DNA from: Muricoccus roseus | Lineage (GTDB): Bacteria; Pseudomonadota; Alphaproteobacteria; Acetobacterales; Acetobacteraceae | DNA length: 64,000 bases | Direction: 5' to 3' | Assembly (NCBI RefSeq): GCF_900141905.1 | Contig: NZ_FQZF01000013.1 | Span: forward strand, 87,081-151,080 | Shown here: positions 23,270 through 33,216 of the stretch, one piece after another | Position numbering within the stretch: the first letter of the stretch is position 1 | How the letters are laid out: each line of letters starts with the position of its first letter | Translations under genes and position numbers: made by a program | Notes under the pieces: generated by a model | Told to the model about the DNA's origin: nothing | Databases searched by the model: none | The model's input: only the letters and a program-made list of their open reading frames with translations

Positions 23270-24334
23270 TTAAGCTGCGTGCTCCATGAAGCGTGCGATG
23301 TCCTGGGGCGCGACCTGGACACGGATGGCCGCCCGGAGCGCTGCGAGTCCCAGCAGCCGGAGGTCTTCATTGAAGTCGCCGAGGGTCGGAGACAGGATGA
23401 CCGCCTCGATGCCCGCTTCCTCCGCGCGGGTCATCAAGGTCGTCACCGCTGCATCGCCGGCGGGATCGTCATCACGCGCGACATACAGCCGGTGCAGGGT
23501 GTCGGGGAACTGGATAGCTGCGAGATGCGCCGCCGACAGCGCGGCTGCCATTGGCATGGTCGGCAGGACGCAGCGCAGCGACAGCATGGTCTCGACGCCT
23601 TCGCCGGCCGCCATCACCGAGCCCGGCAGTCCGAAGCGCACGGCAGATCCGAGGAGATTGCCCATCGCCCGTCTTGGTGTCTCGACGGGCGCCTTGCCTA
23701 AGGTCGCTTCGTTGAAGCCGCCGGGGTCCAGCCAGGTGCGATGTGCGCCGGTGAGCTCGCCATTGAGATCCGTGACGGCTGCGATGATCGCCGGCCAGAT
23801 CTCGGTCGGGGAATGCTCATCGGGGCGGAAGAAGCAGCGGGGATGAAAGCGCAGCGATCCGGTTTCGTGCAAAGACGTAATGCCGCGTCTGCGCAGATAC
23901 GTCTCGGCGAGTGTACGGTTGATCGGCTGTGCCATCGCGAAGAGACGCCTCGCGGCTTCTGGTGAACCCATTGGCGCCAAGGACGTCTTGGCCCGCCGCG
24001 ACTCTCGTGCGGGCTCTGGATGCGGGAGGCTCAAGAAGCGCCGCGCCTCCTCGGCGATTTGCTTGAAGTCAGGAAGGCCGCAGGTTTCGCGAATGACATC
24101 GAGCAGATCACCATGCTCGCCAGTCGCGGCGTCGGTCCACTTGCCGGCGGCGCCCTTACCCGTCTGCGGCCCCTTGAGCCGCACAAACATTGAGCGGCCC
24201 GGCGTGTTGCGAACGTCGCCGACCAGCCAGTAGCCTCCCTGCCTTGTGCCGTTGGACAGATAGTGCCGGCACACGGCTTCGGCCTGGCCGGCGAGGCGGG
24301 CCGCGAGATCGGATGCGTCCAAGCTGGCCATCAT
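23270..24334 (-). CDS. Toprim-domain (DUF7146) primase-like protein
   Basis: This 354-aa protein has an N-terminal region like the zinc-binding/DUF7146 part of mobile-element primases (YWLVGDVRNTPGRSMFVRLK). A Toprim domain follows: VMAAGEGVETMLSL near residue 240, then LYVARDDDPAGDAAV with the DxD acidic pair. It may prime DNA synthesis during transfer or replication of the element. It overlaps the upstream methylase-helicase stop by four bases. Confidence 0.87.
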   Translation of the reverse strand: MMASLDASDLAARLAGQAEAVCRHYLSNGTRQGGYWLVGDVRNTPGRSMFVRLKGPQTGKGAAGKWTDAATGEHGDLLDVIRETCGLPDFKQIAEEARRFLSLPHPEPARESRRAKTSLAPMGSPEAARRLFAMAQPINRTLAETYLRRRGITSLHETGSLRFHPRCFFRPDEHSPTEIWPAIIAAVTDLNGELTGAHRTWLDPGGFNEATLGKAPVETPRRAMGNLLGSAVRFGLPGSVMAAGEGVETMLSLRCVLPTMPMAAALSAAHLAAIQFPDTLHRLYVARDDDPAGDAAVTTLMTRAEEAGIEAVILSPTLGDFNEDLRLLGLAALRAAIRVQVAPQDIARFMEHAA

Positions 24335-27300
24335 GCGGCCTCCCGTTCAGAGATCCGCGTGACTGGATAGCGCTCCATCACCTTGGCAAGGACGGCCACG
24401 CCGGTCGCGTCGGTGGGAACGAACATCCGGAGCTTCCAGGAGATGATCTCGTGGAACAGTCCGTAGGACCGGAGGCGATCGCGCATCGTGTCGGAGAAGC
24501 CCGATAGCTCGATGCGGTGGACGCCCATCACCCGCGCGCGATGAAGCTGGAGGCCCTCAGTGAGATTTAGGACGGTGCTGCCTGCCACCAAGGCTGCAAA
24601 GGCATCGGCGGCCGTCAGCGTCGGCGCGTCGGTCGCGAGCGCGTTGGCTGCCCAGGCTGGAGACACGCGTCGCCCGATGATGCGTTCGCCGTCGTCCGTC
24701 TGGAGACGATAGACACGCGTGCACTCATCCGGGAGACGCTTCCAGATCGGGAGCAGGAGCCCGGCGACGACATGGATCGTGCTGTCGGTGAACTCGGGGA
24801 TCTGCGTCAGTTCGCGCTGCCACGCCGCCGCGAAGACCTCGCGATCGGCCGCCCGCCAATGGCTTTCCGCCATCGACGCCAGCGATGCATGGTGATGTTC
24901 CATCGGACGGAGCAAGCGCACCCGGCGTTCGATTTCCCCATCATCCAGCATGATGCTCGGGGCAGGCACCTGAACCGCTGCCCGCGCTGACCGCTCGTTG
25001 ATCAGCAGAGCTGCACGCGGATCGGCGAGAAGGTCGAAGGCTTGGTCGAGCGACAGGGGCCGGTTGCGCTCGCGCTGGGTGATCGTCAGCAAGCGGGTTT
25101 CCGCGCCCGTGGCGGGATGTGTGTAGATGGTGTGCCGGTCGGTGACGACGAAGCTTTCGGCCTTCAGCGTTTCCAGCCCGATGTCATAGGTGCCACTGGC
25201 CAGTGCTCCGGCAATTCGGGCATTGAGAAGCTGCTCGAAGGCGGTGAACAATATGCCCTGCAGGTCAATCGTCAGCGCCAGCAATCGATTGAGAAAGGTC
25301 GTGATCGGCGGCAGCTCGTCACGGATGCCCGTGTCGTCCATCAGGCTGAGGCCGGTGGCGCTCTCGAAGAGCTGGAGCGGGCAGCCATCGACCTTGCCGC
25401 GGACGATCAGCAGGTAAAGTTGGCGCAGCGCGTCGCGCGCATGGGGGCTTTCGAGATTGTCCTCGGGTCTGAAGAGGCCCTGTCCGCCGGTCTGGCGCTG
25501 GCCGCGGGTGATTGCCCCGAGCGTGTCGAGCCGGCGGGCAATGGTCGACAGGAAGCGCTTCTCGGCTTTCACGTCGGTTGCGATCGGACGAAACAGCGGC
25601 GGCTGCGCCTGGTTGGTGCGGTTGGTGCGACCAAGGCCCTGAATGGCGGCGTCGGCTTTCCAGCCCGGCTCGAGGAGATAGTGGACGCGAAGGCGCTGGT
25701 TACGCGCCGCGAGGTCCGCGTGATAGCTGCGCCCGGTGCCGCCAGCATCACTGAACACGAGGATGCGCTTGGCATCATCCATGAAGGCGGCGGTCTCGGC
25801 GAGGTTGGCGGAGCCCGGACGGTTCTCGACCATGAGCCGATCACCTTTGCGGATGATGCGCCGCGATCGCCCGGTCACCTCGGCAACCACGTCCACTCCG
25901 AAGCGCTGGACGATCTGATCGAGCGAGCCAGGCACCGGCGGCAGGCTTGCGAGTTTCTCGATCAGCCGGTCACGCCGGGCGACCGCTTCACGGCTTTCGA
26001 CGGGCTGGCCGTCGCGGGTGACAGGTCGCGAAGAGAGATTGCCATCCGCGTCGGTGAACGGCTCGTAGAGCTGAACCGGGAAGGAGTGTTGAAGGTAAGA
26101 CAGCACATATTCGCGCGGCGTAATGTCGACGCGTACGTCGTTCCATTCCTCGGTCGGCACCTCGGCCAGTCGCCGATCCATCAGTGCCTCGCCGGTGGAG
26201 ACGATCTGGACGACAGCCGCGTGCCCGTCATCGAGATCGCGCTGGATCGAGCGGATCAGCGTTGGGGTCTTCATCGAGGTCAGCAGGTGCCCGAAGAAGC
26301 GCTGCTTGGTGCTTTCGAAGGCCGAACGGGCGGCGGATTTGGCGCGCGGGTTGAGCGTGCCGGTCTCGCTGGTGATGTTCGCGGCGCGCATCGCGGCATC
26401 GAGGTTGTTGTGGATGATCGAGAACGCGCCAGCATAGGCGTCATAGATGCGGCGTTGCTCGTCGGTGAGCGCGTGCTCGATCAGCTCGTACTCGACACCG
26501 TCATACGACAGGGACCTTGCGGTATAGAGGCCGAGGGCGCGAAGATCGCGGGCCAGCACCTCCATCGCTGCGACACCGCCGCCCTCGATGGCAGCGACGA
26601 ATTCGGCCCTGGTGGAGAACGGGAAATCCTTGCCACCCCACAGGCCGAGACGCTGGGCATAGGCGAGATTGTGGACGGTGGTGGCGCCTGTCGCTGAGAC
26701 GTAGACGATTCGAGCGCCGGGGAGGGCGTGCTGGAGCCGCAAGCCGGCACGGCCCTGCTGCGATGGCGCGACATCGCCTCGTTCTCCCTTTCCGCCGCCG
26801 GCGTTCTGCATGGCATGGCTCTCGTCGAAGATGATCACCCCGTCGAAATCGGAGCCCAACCAATCGACGATCTGGCGGACGCGCGAAACCTTGTCGGCCT
26901 TCTCATCGGACCGCAGCGTGGCATAGGTGGTGAATAGGACGCCTTCCGGCAGTGTGATCGGCCGTCCCTGCGGGAAGCGGGAGAGCGGCGTTACCAGCAG
27001 GCGCTCCATGCCCAGGGCCGACCAGTCGCGCTGTGCATCCTCGATGAGCTTGTCGGACTTCGAGATCCAGACGGCCTTGCGCCGACCGTGCAGCCAGTTG
27101 TCGAGGATGATGGCGGCGGACTGGCGCCCCTTGCCCGCGCCCGTGCCGTCGCCGAGCATGAAACCGCGCCGGAAGCGGACGGCGGATGCCGCCTCGTCAG
27201 GTGCGGCAGAGACGACATCGAACGTCGCCTCGACAGTCCAGGCGCCGCTGAGGAAGCCCGTATGCGCCTCGCCGGCATAGATCACGGTTTCGAGCTGCGC

Positions 27301-28665
27301 GTCCGACAGTACGCCCTCGGTGATGAGCCGTTCGGGCAGGCGTGGACAATAGCTCGGCTTGGGCGGTGCGACCGACGCCATGGCCGCCGATTGCACGAGC
27401 TTGGTCGGATGGGCCTGAGAGCCGGGAATATGGATCGTCTGAAGTCCATATTCTTCGTAGATGGCGTCGGTCAGCCGACCGCCCTCGGCCGGCTTCCAGT
27501 CAAGGGTCTCATAGGCGAGGTCCAGGTAAACCGGCTCCTCGAGTGATGACCTCTGCGGCGCGTTCACGGTGCTGCGCGCAATCGGACAGGCAACCTGCTT
27601 CGGCGCCATCGCCGATGGTGCCGGCAGGGCGACCGAGCCCGCCAGTGTGAGCCGTGGGGGAACGTGTTCCGTGACCCAGCCCATAAGCGTCTGCGTGTCG
27701 GGTGCTTGACCCTGTGATGCGGGAAACCGGGCCGGATCGTCTGCTGGCAGCTTGTCGAAGACGGTGAGCCGTGTCTCGATAGTTGTGCCGTGCTTGGCGT
27801 AGACGGCGCCGTCGATGCTCGCGGTGAATACGACGCGTCCGCGCTCCTGCAATCGGATGAACGCGTCGCGCCAGGCTGGATGCTCCGGGCTGACATTGGC
27901 GCCGGTGATGGCCACCAGGCGCCCGCCTTCGGCGAGGCGGGCGAGCGCGGATGCGATATGTCGCAGCGCTGCGTCGGCCATGCGACCGGTGACGTTCGCC
28001 ATCGCCGAGAATGGCGGGTTCATCAGCACGACCGACGGGACCACGGCCGGGTGCAAATGATCGTCGATCTGCGCTGCGTCGAAGCGCGTGACTGCGACCG
28101 CCGGGAAGAGGGAGGAGAGGAGGCTGGCGCGGGTTTCCGCCAGTTCGTTGAGGATCAAAGTAGCGCCCGCAATCTCGGACAGAATGGCGAGCAAACCGGT
28201 CCCGGCGGACGGTTCGAGCACACGGTCGGCAGGTGTAATAGCGGCCGCGCAAGACGCGATGAATCCGAGCGGGATGGGCGTCGAGAATTGCTGGAACGTC
28301 TCGCTTTCGAGGGAGCGGCGCGTGTGCGTGGGAAGCAGACCGGCGACTTTTGCCACCAGCGGAAGGGCAGCGGCCGGAGAGCCGGTTTTTTGCAAAAGCG
28401 CTTTGCCGAATTTGCGGAGGAAGAGAACAGTTGCTGCCTCGCAGGCATCGTAGGCCCGTTTCCAGTCCCAGGCTCCGGCAGCGTCGCTCGCGTTGAAGCT
28501 CGCTCCCATCGCGTCACGAAGCAGGGTGGCGTCGACACGTCGGCCGGCTTCGAGATGGACGAGGATGGATCGGGCGGCATCGAGCAGGGCCGCCATTCGG
28601 TCGACGCGTGGCAGATGAGACGCCGGCATATGTTTTTGCGCGCATGGTGCGGAACGATCGTGCAT
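24331..28665 (-). CDS. Methylase-helicase fusion (strawberry-notch-like), 1,444 aa
   Basis: The N-terminal part holds an adenine-methylase-like fold (VLEPSAGTGLLAILSE, then the catalytic-type NPPFSAMANV near residue 212). The rest is a helicase of the strawberry-notch type: Walker A-like GDGTGAGKGRQSA near residue 507, DESHAMQNAGG near 610, YVSATGATT, and a C-terminal domain with GLGRTNRTNQA. Giant proteins of this type are typical of ICEs and large plasmids. A role in protecting or processing incoming DNA is likely but unproven. It is co-transcribed with the toprim gene. Confidence 0.9.
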   Translation of the reverse strand: MHDRSAPCAQKHMPASHLPRVDRMAALLDAARSILVHLEAGRRVDATLLRDAMGASFNASDAAGAWDWKRAYDACEAATVLFLRKFGKALLQKTGSPAAALPLVAKVAGLLPTHTRRSLESETFQQFSTPIPLGFIASCAAAITPADRVLEPSAGTGLLAILSEIAGATLILNELAETRASLLSSLFPAVAVTRFDAAQIDDHLHPAVVPSVVLMNPPFSAMANVTGRMADAALRHIASALARLAEGGRLVAITGANVSPEHPAWRDAFIRLQERGRVVFTASIDGAVYAKHGTTIETRLTVFDKLPADDPARFPASQGQAPDTQTLMGWVTEHVPPRLTLAGSVALPAPSAMAPKQVACPIARSTVNAPQRSSLEEPVYLDLAYETLDWKPAEGGRLTDAIYEEYGLQTIHIPGSQAHPTKLVQSAAMASVAPPKPSYCPRLPERLITEGVLSDAQLETVIYAGEAHTGFLSGAWTVEATFDVVSAAPDEAASAVRFRRGFMLGDGTGAGKGRQSAAIILDNWLHGRRKAVWISKSDKLIEDAQRDWSALGMERLLVTPLSRFPQGRPITLPEGVLFTTYATLRSDEKADKVSRVRQIVDWLGSDFDGVIIFDESHAMQNAGGGKGERGDVAPSQQGRAGLRLQHALPGARIVYVSATGATTVHNLAYAQRLGLWGGKDFPFSTRAEFVAAIEGGGVAAMEVLARDLRALGLYTARSLSYDGVEYELIEHALTDEQRRIYDAYAGAFSIIHNNLDAAMRAANITSETGTLNPRAKSAARSAFESTKQRFFGHLLTSMKTPTLIRSIQRDLDDGHAAVVQIVSTGEALMDRRLAEVPTEEWNDVRVDITPREYVLSYLQHSFPVQLYEPFTDADGNLSSRPVTRDGQPVESREAVARRDRLIEKLASLPPVPGSLDQIVQRFGVDVVAEVTGRSRRIIRKGDRLMVENRPGSANLAETAAFMDDAKRILVFSDAGGTGRSYHADLAARNQRLRVHYLLEPGWKADAAIQGLGRTNRTNQAQPPLFRPIATDVKAEKRFLSTIARRLDTLGAITRGQRQTGGQGLFRPEDNLESPHARDALRQLYLLIVRGKVDGCPLQLFESATGLSLMDDTGIRDELPPITTFLNRLLALTIDLQGILFTAFEQLLNARIAGALASGTYDIGLETLKAESFVVTDRHTIYTHPATGAETRLLTITQRERNRPLSLDQAFDLLADPRAALLINERSARAAVQVPAPSIMLDDGEIERRVRLLRPMEHHHASLASMAESHWRAADREVFAAAWQRELTQIPEFTDSTIHVVAGLLLPIWKRLPDECTRVYRLQTDDGERIIGRRVSPAWAANALATDAPTLTAADAFAALVAGSTVLNLTEGLQLHRARVMGVHRIELSGFSDTMRDRLRSYGLFHEIISWKLRMFVPTDATGVAVLAKVMERYPVTRISEREAA

Positions 28666-28783
28666 GGGGAAGACCTCGAGGAGAGCGGGAACAGGGCGAG
28701 CCCTCGGGCGCTCTCTCTCGACCGTCCGGGCTCAAACCCGTCCCGGCCCCCTCTGCCTCTCGACGTGCGAGCGGCAGGCTGAA
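28666..28783 (-). promoter_or_regulatory. Leader resembling those of parB and ardC
   Basis: The 118-bp upstream region of the methylase-helicase gene has, in mRNA sense, GACGGGTTTGAG and CGAGAGAGAG elements in the same order as the better-matching leaders of parB and ardC. The match is partial, so it may be a diverged third member of the same leader family. Confidence 0.4.
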
Positions 28784-29428
28784 TCAGCCGAAGCGCCGGC
28801 CCGCTTCGGTGAAGGTGTAGCCGTTCGCCGCAATCGCCTCGTCGACCACCGCGTCCGAGGTCAGATGCTCATATTCCCTTTCGAGCTGGCGATAGAGCCA
28901 GCGGGCCAGGTCACGGAGCGCTTCAGAGACGGCATCTTCTGCATCGGCGGTCATGTCCTGACCCACGGGACTGTCGCGATCGACCATGATGGCCATGCAC
29001 TGCTCGTGATAGTAGCGCCCCCGGTAGGTCATCGTGGCGCGGAGCTGGTAGAAGTTGCGCCGCTGAACGGCCTGGAGGGTATCGGCGATCCGGTGAAGCT
29101 CGGTATCCGTCGGTGCATAGGCCCGGATGCGCCCGGCGGCGGATCTCGCGTGTCGGTAGTCGCCCTCGAAGCAGGCTCCGTCGCCCTGGCTCCAGAAGCC
29201 CGAAAACCAGATGCAGGGTTTCGAGCGGGTGCTACCGCCGAACAGTCGGACAGGGCGCCTCCTGAGGCTGATGCCGAGGATCATGCAAATGCGTTCGAAG
29301 TCGTCATAAACGAACTCGAACCAGTCATGATCGAAGCCACCCTCGCGGTACCATCCGCGCGCGGCGTGCTTCGCCGCAGCGGAGAGTTCGTCGAGGCGAT
29401 AGACGATGGTTTCGATGATCTCAGGCAT
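28784..29428 (-). CDS. Conserved ICE hypothetical protein, 214 aa
   Basis: This protein starts MPEIIETIVYRLDELSAAAK and contains WYREGGFDHDWFEFVYDDFE and RIRAYAPTDTELHRIADTLQ. Homologues recur in this ICE family and are sometimes labelled as an antitoxin of a stability system, for which no evidence is seen here. It overlaps the upstream gene by eight bases, so the two form a pair. Confidence 0.7.
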   Translation of the reverse strand: MPEIIETIVYRLDELSAAAKHAARGWYREGGFDHDWFEFVYDDFERICMILGISLRRRPVRLFGGSTRSKPCIWFSGFWSQGDGACFEGDYRHARSAAGRIRAYAPTDTELHRIADTLQAVQRRNFYQLRATMTYRGRYYHEQCMAIMVDRDSPVGQDMTADAEDAVSEALRDLARWLYRQLEREYEHLTSDAVVDEAIAANGYTFTEAGRRFG

Positions 29429-29837
29429 CGGGATCACCTCCATCCACCGCGGCGGCGAGCCAGCCATCGGTGTCGATCCATCCGAGGGTCTCACCCGTGC
29501 CGAGGTCGAGGACGTGCGCACCGCCGCCAAACGCATTGAGCCGGGGCCGCGAGCAGGTATTGGCGTATTGGAAGCCCCAACGACCCTTCAGGCTGAATTC
29601 CGTCGCGCAGAGTTTCACGAACTGGATCAGCCGTTCGGGATCGCCGGAGACGTCATCCCGTAGCCAGAGCTGCGAGCCGCCGTGCTCCGGCTGGATGGAG
29701 ACAAGGAATCCCTCCGACGGCGGTTCTTCCGAAGCACCGGCTTCGGACAGGGCATTGTAGAGATCGAGTGCGCGCGCGGCGTTCTGAGGTGTGCCGACGT
29801 CGAGCAAGCACGAGAAGTGCGTGAAATAGTCTGCCAT
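29421..29837 (-). CDS. Conserved ICE hypothetical protein, 138 aa
   Basis: This 138-aa protein begins MADYFTHFSCLLDVGTPQNA and contains FLVSIQPEHGGSQLWLRDDV and LGTGETLGWIDTDGWLA. It has no signal peptide or membrane helix. It is the upstream partner of the 214-aa protein, with an eight-base overlap. No function is known. Confidence 0.7.
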   Translation of the reverse strand: MADYFTHFSCLLDVGTPQNAARALDLYNALSEAGASEEPPSEGFLVSIQPEHGGSQLWLRDDVSGDPERLIQFVKLCATEFSLKGRWGFQYANTCSRPRLNAFGGGAHVLDLGTGETLGWIDTDGWLAAAVDGGDPDA

Positions 29838-29942
29838 GACAGTCTCCCACGAAATTGAAAAAGCCCGGCGTGGCGACCGGGCTGATGGCAGGGGCGTGTG
29901 AGGAAAGATGCGGGACCGCCGGAGCGGTCCCGCCTGGATCGG

Positions 29943-32087
29943 CTACTCGGCTGCGATGGCCGGGAGCGGCTCGGTGTCTTCGTCCGAAGCTTCCTCGTCG
30001 CCAGACAGGAACGCCGGCAGATCCACGGAGCTTGCCTCAGCTTCGGGTTCGGCCATTTCGGAGGATGTGTCCGTGTCGGCGAGCCGCAGCGGCTCGGGCA
30101 GCCACCGGGCGTCGGCGAGAAGTCGTTCGGCTTCCTTGGCCATTTCAGCTTTCTTCAGATGCTCGATGAGCTGCGCCGCCCGGTCTCCCGCGCCCTCACG
30201 CACGGCCTCGACGATGCGTCGCTTCGGCACCCGGCCGAGATAATTGTCGACCGAAGGACGCCATCCGGCCTCCACCATGTCGAGACCAGTCGCCCGCGCG
30301 AGCCGGTCGGCTTGGGTGAGACGGCGTTCGAGCCCGTGCTGGGACACGCCGTTCCCGCCGTAGGGGTTCGGCTTCTCGTAAAGCGCGTTGACGCCGAAGC
30401 TCACGCAATGCGCGAGCAGCGCGAGTCGGCTCGCATCGTCGAGTGCCGACAGCCAGTCCCAGAGCGCCTGATCGTCCTGCGGAAGATCAGCCTTCCAGGT
30501 GTCGTGACGCTCCGCGATCGCGTATGCGGAGGGGCTGTCCTTGAGGTCGGCGGCCTGCGCGGGGAAGAAGACGTGTCGCACGGACGCTTCGATGCATCCG
30601 CCGCCGGTGCTGGTGCGCTGGAATGTGTCGATGACGAGCTTGTGCAGCAGCGCCGTCAGCGCGATCTGTGGGTTGCTCGCCACGGCGTCGCGCAGCGCGA
30701 GCGTGCGATGGGCGGTCAGTTCGATCACCAGGCGCTCGGGCAACGGCTTGATCACGTCGTCCTCGTCGTCCTCGCTTTCGATCGGCTGCCCGCCGACCGT
30801 GATGACGGTGCGGGACGTACCGCTCGGTCCGGGTTCGCCGGCATGTGCGCTGGTGGCCGCCGTAGCGCCACCGGTCTCGTCATCGGGCAGGACGAGGGGC
30901 GCCTCGTCGTCCGGGCGAACATAGCCGCGGTCGACCACGAGCCTGCCGTCCGCGCCGATGCTCACGAAGACGCCAGCACGCGTGATATCGCAGGGATCAA
31001 AGATCACCGGCCGGGTGTCGAGCTCTTCCAGCAGGGCCTCGATCTCGCCGAGCCGCGCATCGACCTCGTCTGGCAATTCGTCCGCACCTTCATACTCGGC
31101 TTCGAGCCGCTGATATTCAGCGTTGAGCGCGTCGATCGTCGCCTGCTCGTCAGCCGATCGTTCGGCGGCGGCACCGTCGATCTGGCGCAGACCGTGGGTG
31201 TGACCGTAGGGGAAGTCGGCAGCGACCTCGATCCACTTCCAACCTTCGGCCGCGATGGCCTCAGCCTCTGTCTTCAGCTTGGCGGCAACCAGGGTATCGA
31301 GCAGGGCGACATCGGCGAGCCAGCCGCCATCGTCCTGTTGGAAGAGATCGCGCAGGACCGTGCCGCCAGCCGCTTCATAGGCATCGAGCCCGACGAACAT
31401 GGCGCGACGGTCCGACGCGCGCACCGTCTTCTCGGTCAGCATGCGGCGGATCTGATAGGGCTCCTTGGACCAGGAGCCTGCGATCGTCTCCCAGACCTGT
31501 TCCTGCCTTGCATGGTCTGCGCTGACCGTGAAGGCCATCAGCTGCTCCAGCGTCATGCCGTCCTCGGCATAGATGTCGAGAAGCTTCGGCGAGACGCCCG
31601 CAAGGCGCAGACGCTGCTTCACCACATGAGCGGAGGTGAAGAAGGCCGCGGCGATGTCTTCCTCGGACTGGCCCTTGTCGCGCAGCGCCTGGAACGCCCG
31701 GAACTGATCTAGCGGGTGGAGCGGGGCACGCTGAAGGTTCTCTGCGAGGGAGTCGTCTTCGGCCAAGATCGGCGTCGCGGGATCGCGCACCACGCACGGC
31801 ACCGCGGCTGTCTTTGCGAGGCGCTTCTGCTTTACCAAACGCTCGAGCGCCCGGTAGCGACGCCCGCCGGCCGGGATTTCGTACAGGCCGGTCTCGGCGC
31901 CGTCGGCATCGAGGATGGGCCGGACGTTGAGGCTCTGCAGGAGACCGCGGCGTGCGATGTCCTCGGCCAGTTCCTCGATCGAAATGCCGGCTTTGATGCG
32001 CCTGACATTCGCCTGCGACAGCGTTAGCTTGTTGAAGGGGATGTCGCGAGACGGCGACAGGATGATCTTCTGAATGGCAGTGGCCAT
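29943..32087 (-). CDS. ParB/RepB/Spo0J-family protein, 714 aa
   Basis: The N-terminal ~220 residues are a ParB nuclease/partition domain: LTLSQANVRRIKAGISIEEL, LQSLNVRPI, EIPAGGRRYRALERL and ENLQRAPLHPLDQFRAFQAL, with a DNA-binding helix-turn-helix after it (VVKQRLRLAGVSPKLLDI). The remaining ~490 residues are acidic and helical, as in the long ParB-like proteins of ICEs and large plasmids. It may take part in partition with ParA or act in other DNA processing. It is preceded by a conserved structured leader. Confidence 0.9.
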   Translation of the reverse strand: MATAIQKIILSPSRDIPFNKLTLSQANVRRIKAGISIEELAEDIARRGLLQSLNVRPILDADGAETGLYEIPAGGRRYRALERLVKQKRLAKTAAVPCVVRDPATPILAEDDSLAENLQRAPLHPLDQFRAFQALRDKGQSEEDIAAAFFTSAHVVKQRLRLAGVSPKLLDIYAEDGMTLEQLMAFTVSADHARQEQVWETIAGSWSKEPYQIRRMLTEKTVRASDRRAMFVGLDAYEAAGGTVLRDLFQQDDGGWLADVALLDTLVAAKLKTEAEAIAAEGWKWIEVAADFPYGHTHGLRQIDGAAAERSADEQATIDALNAEYQRLEAEYEGADELPDEVDARLGEIEALLEELDTRPVIFDPCDITRAGVFVSIGADGRLVVDRGYVRPDDEAPLVLPDDETGGATAATSAHAGEPGPSGTSRTVITVGGQPIESEDDEDDVIKPLPERLVIELTAHRTLALRDAVASNPQIALTALLHKLVIDTFQRTSTGGGCIEASVRHVFFPAQAADLKDSPSAYAIAERHDTWKADLPQDDQALWDWLSALDDASRLALLAHCVSFGVNALYEKPNPYGGNGVSQHGLERRLTQADRLARATGLDMVEAGWRPSVDNYLGRVPKRRIVEAVREGAGDRAAQLIEHLKKAEMAKEAERLLADARWLPEPLRLADTDTSSEMAEPEAEASSVDLPAFLSGDEEASDEDTEPLPAIAAE

Positions 32088-32160
32088 GACAGGTCTCCGC
32101 GACGGGCGGCCGGGAGCCTCTCTCCCGACCTCCAACCCGTCACGACAATCGGCGCAGCCC
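32088..32160 (-). promoter_or_regulatory. Conserved structured leader of parB
   Basis: In mRNA sense this leader contains GTGACGGGTTGGAGG, then CGGGAGAGAGGCTCCCG (a hairpin), then GCCCGTCGCGGAGACC just before the start. The outer CGGG...CCCG and inner CGGGAG/CTCCCG pairings give a double stem, and GGAG serves as the ribosome-binding site. The ardC leader is nearly the same in sequence and position. Confidence 0.65.
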
Positions 32161-32247
32161 TCTTCCTCTCATTGTTTCCGGAAAGCCGGAACGCCGTAGA
32201 GCCGGAAAGACGGGACTGCGCCGACGCTTGGAGCGTATGCTAGTGGG

Positions 32248-33216
32248 TCAGGCCGCCTGGCATGCGGTCTCGGGGGTGGTGGCAATTGCCTGACCCGGTT
32301 CTCCGGCGTTTGGGGCGAAGGCCAGCAGCCAGTCCGCTGCCTTGCTTGCCTGACTGGCTGCACGGACGATGGCGCGATTGTCCTCGCGCATGACCTCGGC
32401 CCAGGATCCGATGTAGTCGGCGTGGCGGACGGTCGGGGCGATGCCGAGGGCGGCGCAGCAGAAGGCCGAGGCGATTTCGGCGACCAGTTCCTCGAACGCG
32501 TATTTCTTGGAGCCGAACGATCCTGTGAGATCGCGTCCCAGCCGATGGACCGCGCCGCTGGCATGGGCGCATTCATGCAGCGCCGTGCGATGCCAGTTGA
32601 TGGGCTCGAAGAAGGCCTGGGGCGGCGGCACCATCACATAGTCAGGTGCCGGCGCGTAGTAAGCCCGGTCGCCGCCGATGCGAAAGTCGATCCCGCTCGC
32701 CCGGATCAGCGCGTCGACCGTGGGCTCGATCAGCCCGGGTTCGGGCGCCGGCACGGCGGCCACGAGGTCCTCAGGCAGGCCGTCACACTGAGCGACGTTG
32801 AAGACCGTGAAGCGCTTCAGGAACGGGATCGCCTGTGCCTCCTCACCGGTCTCTCGCGCACGACGGCGTTCATCGTCCGGCACGAAGCGGTCGGCATAGA
32901 CGACGGTGGTGCCGCGCTCGCCCTTCCGGACATTGCCGCCGAGCGACAGGGCCTGGCGGAAGGTCAGCCAGCCTTGGCTCGGGAAGCCAAGCGAGATCAC
33001 CGCGCCCCAGAGGATCAGCACATTGACCCCCGAGTAGCCGCGCCCGGTCGCAGCGTTGGTCGGCATGGCGAGTGGCGCCTTGGCCGCGGCCGTCCCCCAG
33101 GGCTGGACCCAGGGCAACCGTCCGGCCTCCAGTTCGGCCAGGATCTTGCCGGTGATTTCGTCATACAGGCTCGTCCGGTCGGCGCTCGGCCGGCCGCGTG
33201 GATCACGTTTCGACAT
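32248..33216 (-). CDS. ardC: ArdC-like antirestriction protein
   Basis: This 322-aa protein has an N-terminal ssDNA-binding domain of the ArdC type (LYDEITGKILAELEAGRLPW, NVLILWGAVISLGF) and a C-terminal zinc metallopeptidase-like domain with HECAH near residue 215 and EELVAEIASAF. ArdC of plasmid pSa binds ssDNA and protects entering DNA. Such proteins help ICEs establish in restricting hosts. The ATG at 33216 is preferred over an adjacent GTG. It is preceded by the same type of leader as parB. Confidence 0.9.
   Translation of the reverse strand: MSKRDPRGRPSADRTSLYDEITGKILAELEAGRLPWVQPWGTAAAKAPLAMPTNAATGRGYSGVNVLILWGAVISLGFPSQGWLTFRQALSLGGNVRKGERGTTVVYADRFVPDDERRRARETGEEAQAIPFLKRFTVFNVAQCDGLPEDLVAAVPAPEPGLIEPTVDALIRASGIDFRIGGDRAYYAPAPDYVMVPPPQAFFEPINWHRTALHECAHASGAVHRLGRDLTGSFGSKKYAFEELVAEIASAFCCAALGIAPTVRHADYIGSWAEVMREDNRAIVRAASQASKAADWLLAFAPNAGEPGQAIATTPETACQAA

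Noticed and set aside
25042..26697. Plus-strand open frame of 551 codons
   Set aside because: It is antisense to the methylase-helicase gene, whose motifs are intact, and its translation shows no domain pattern.
29421..29837. Toxin partner of a toxin-antitoxin pair
   Set aside because: The 'antitoxin of stability system' label seen for homologues of the neighbour is not backed by any toxin or antitoxin motif in either protein.
29898..31712. Plus-strand open frame of 604 codons
   Set aside because: It is antisense to the ParB-like gene and is explained by codon bias in GC-rich DNA.
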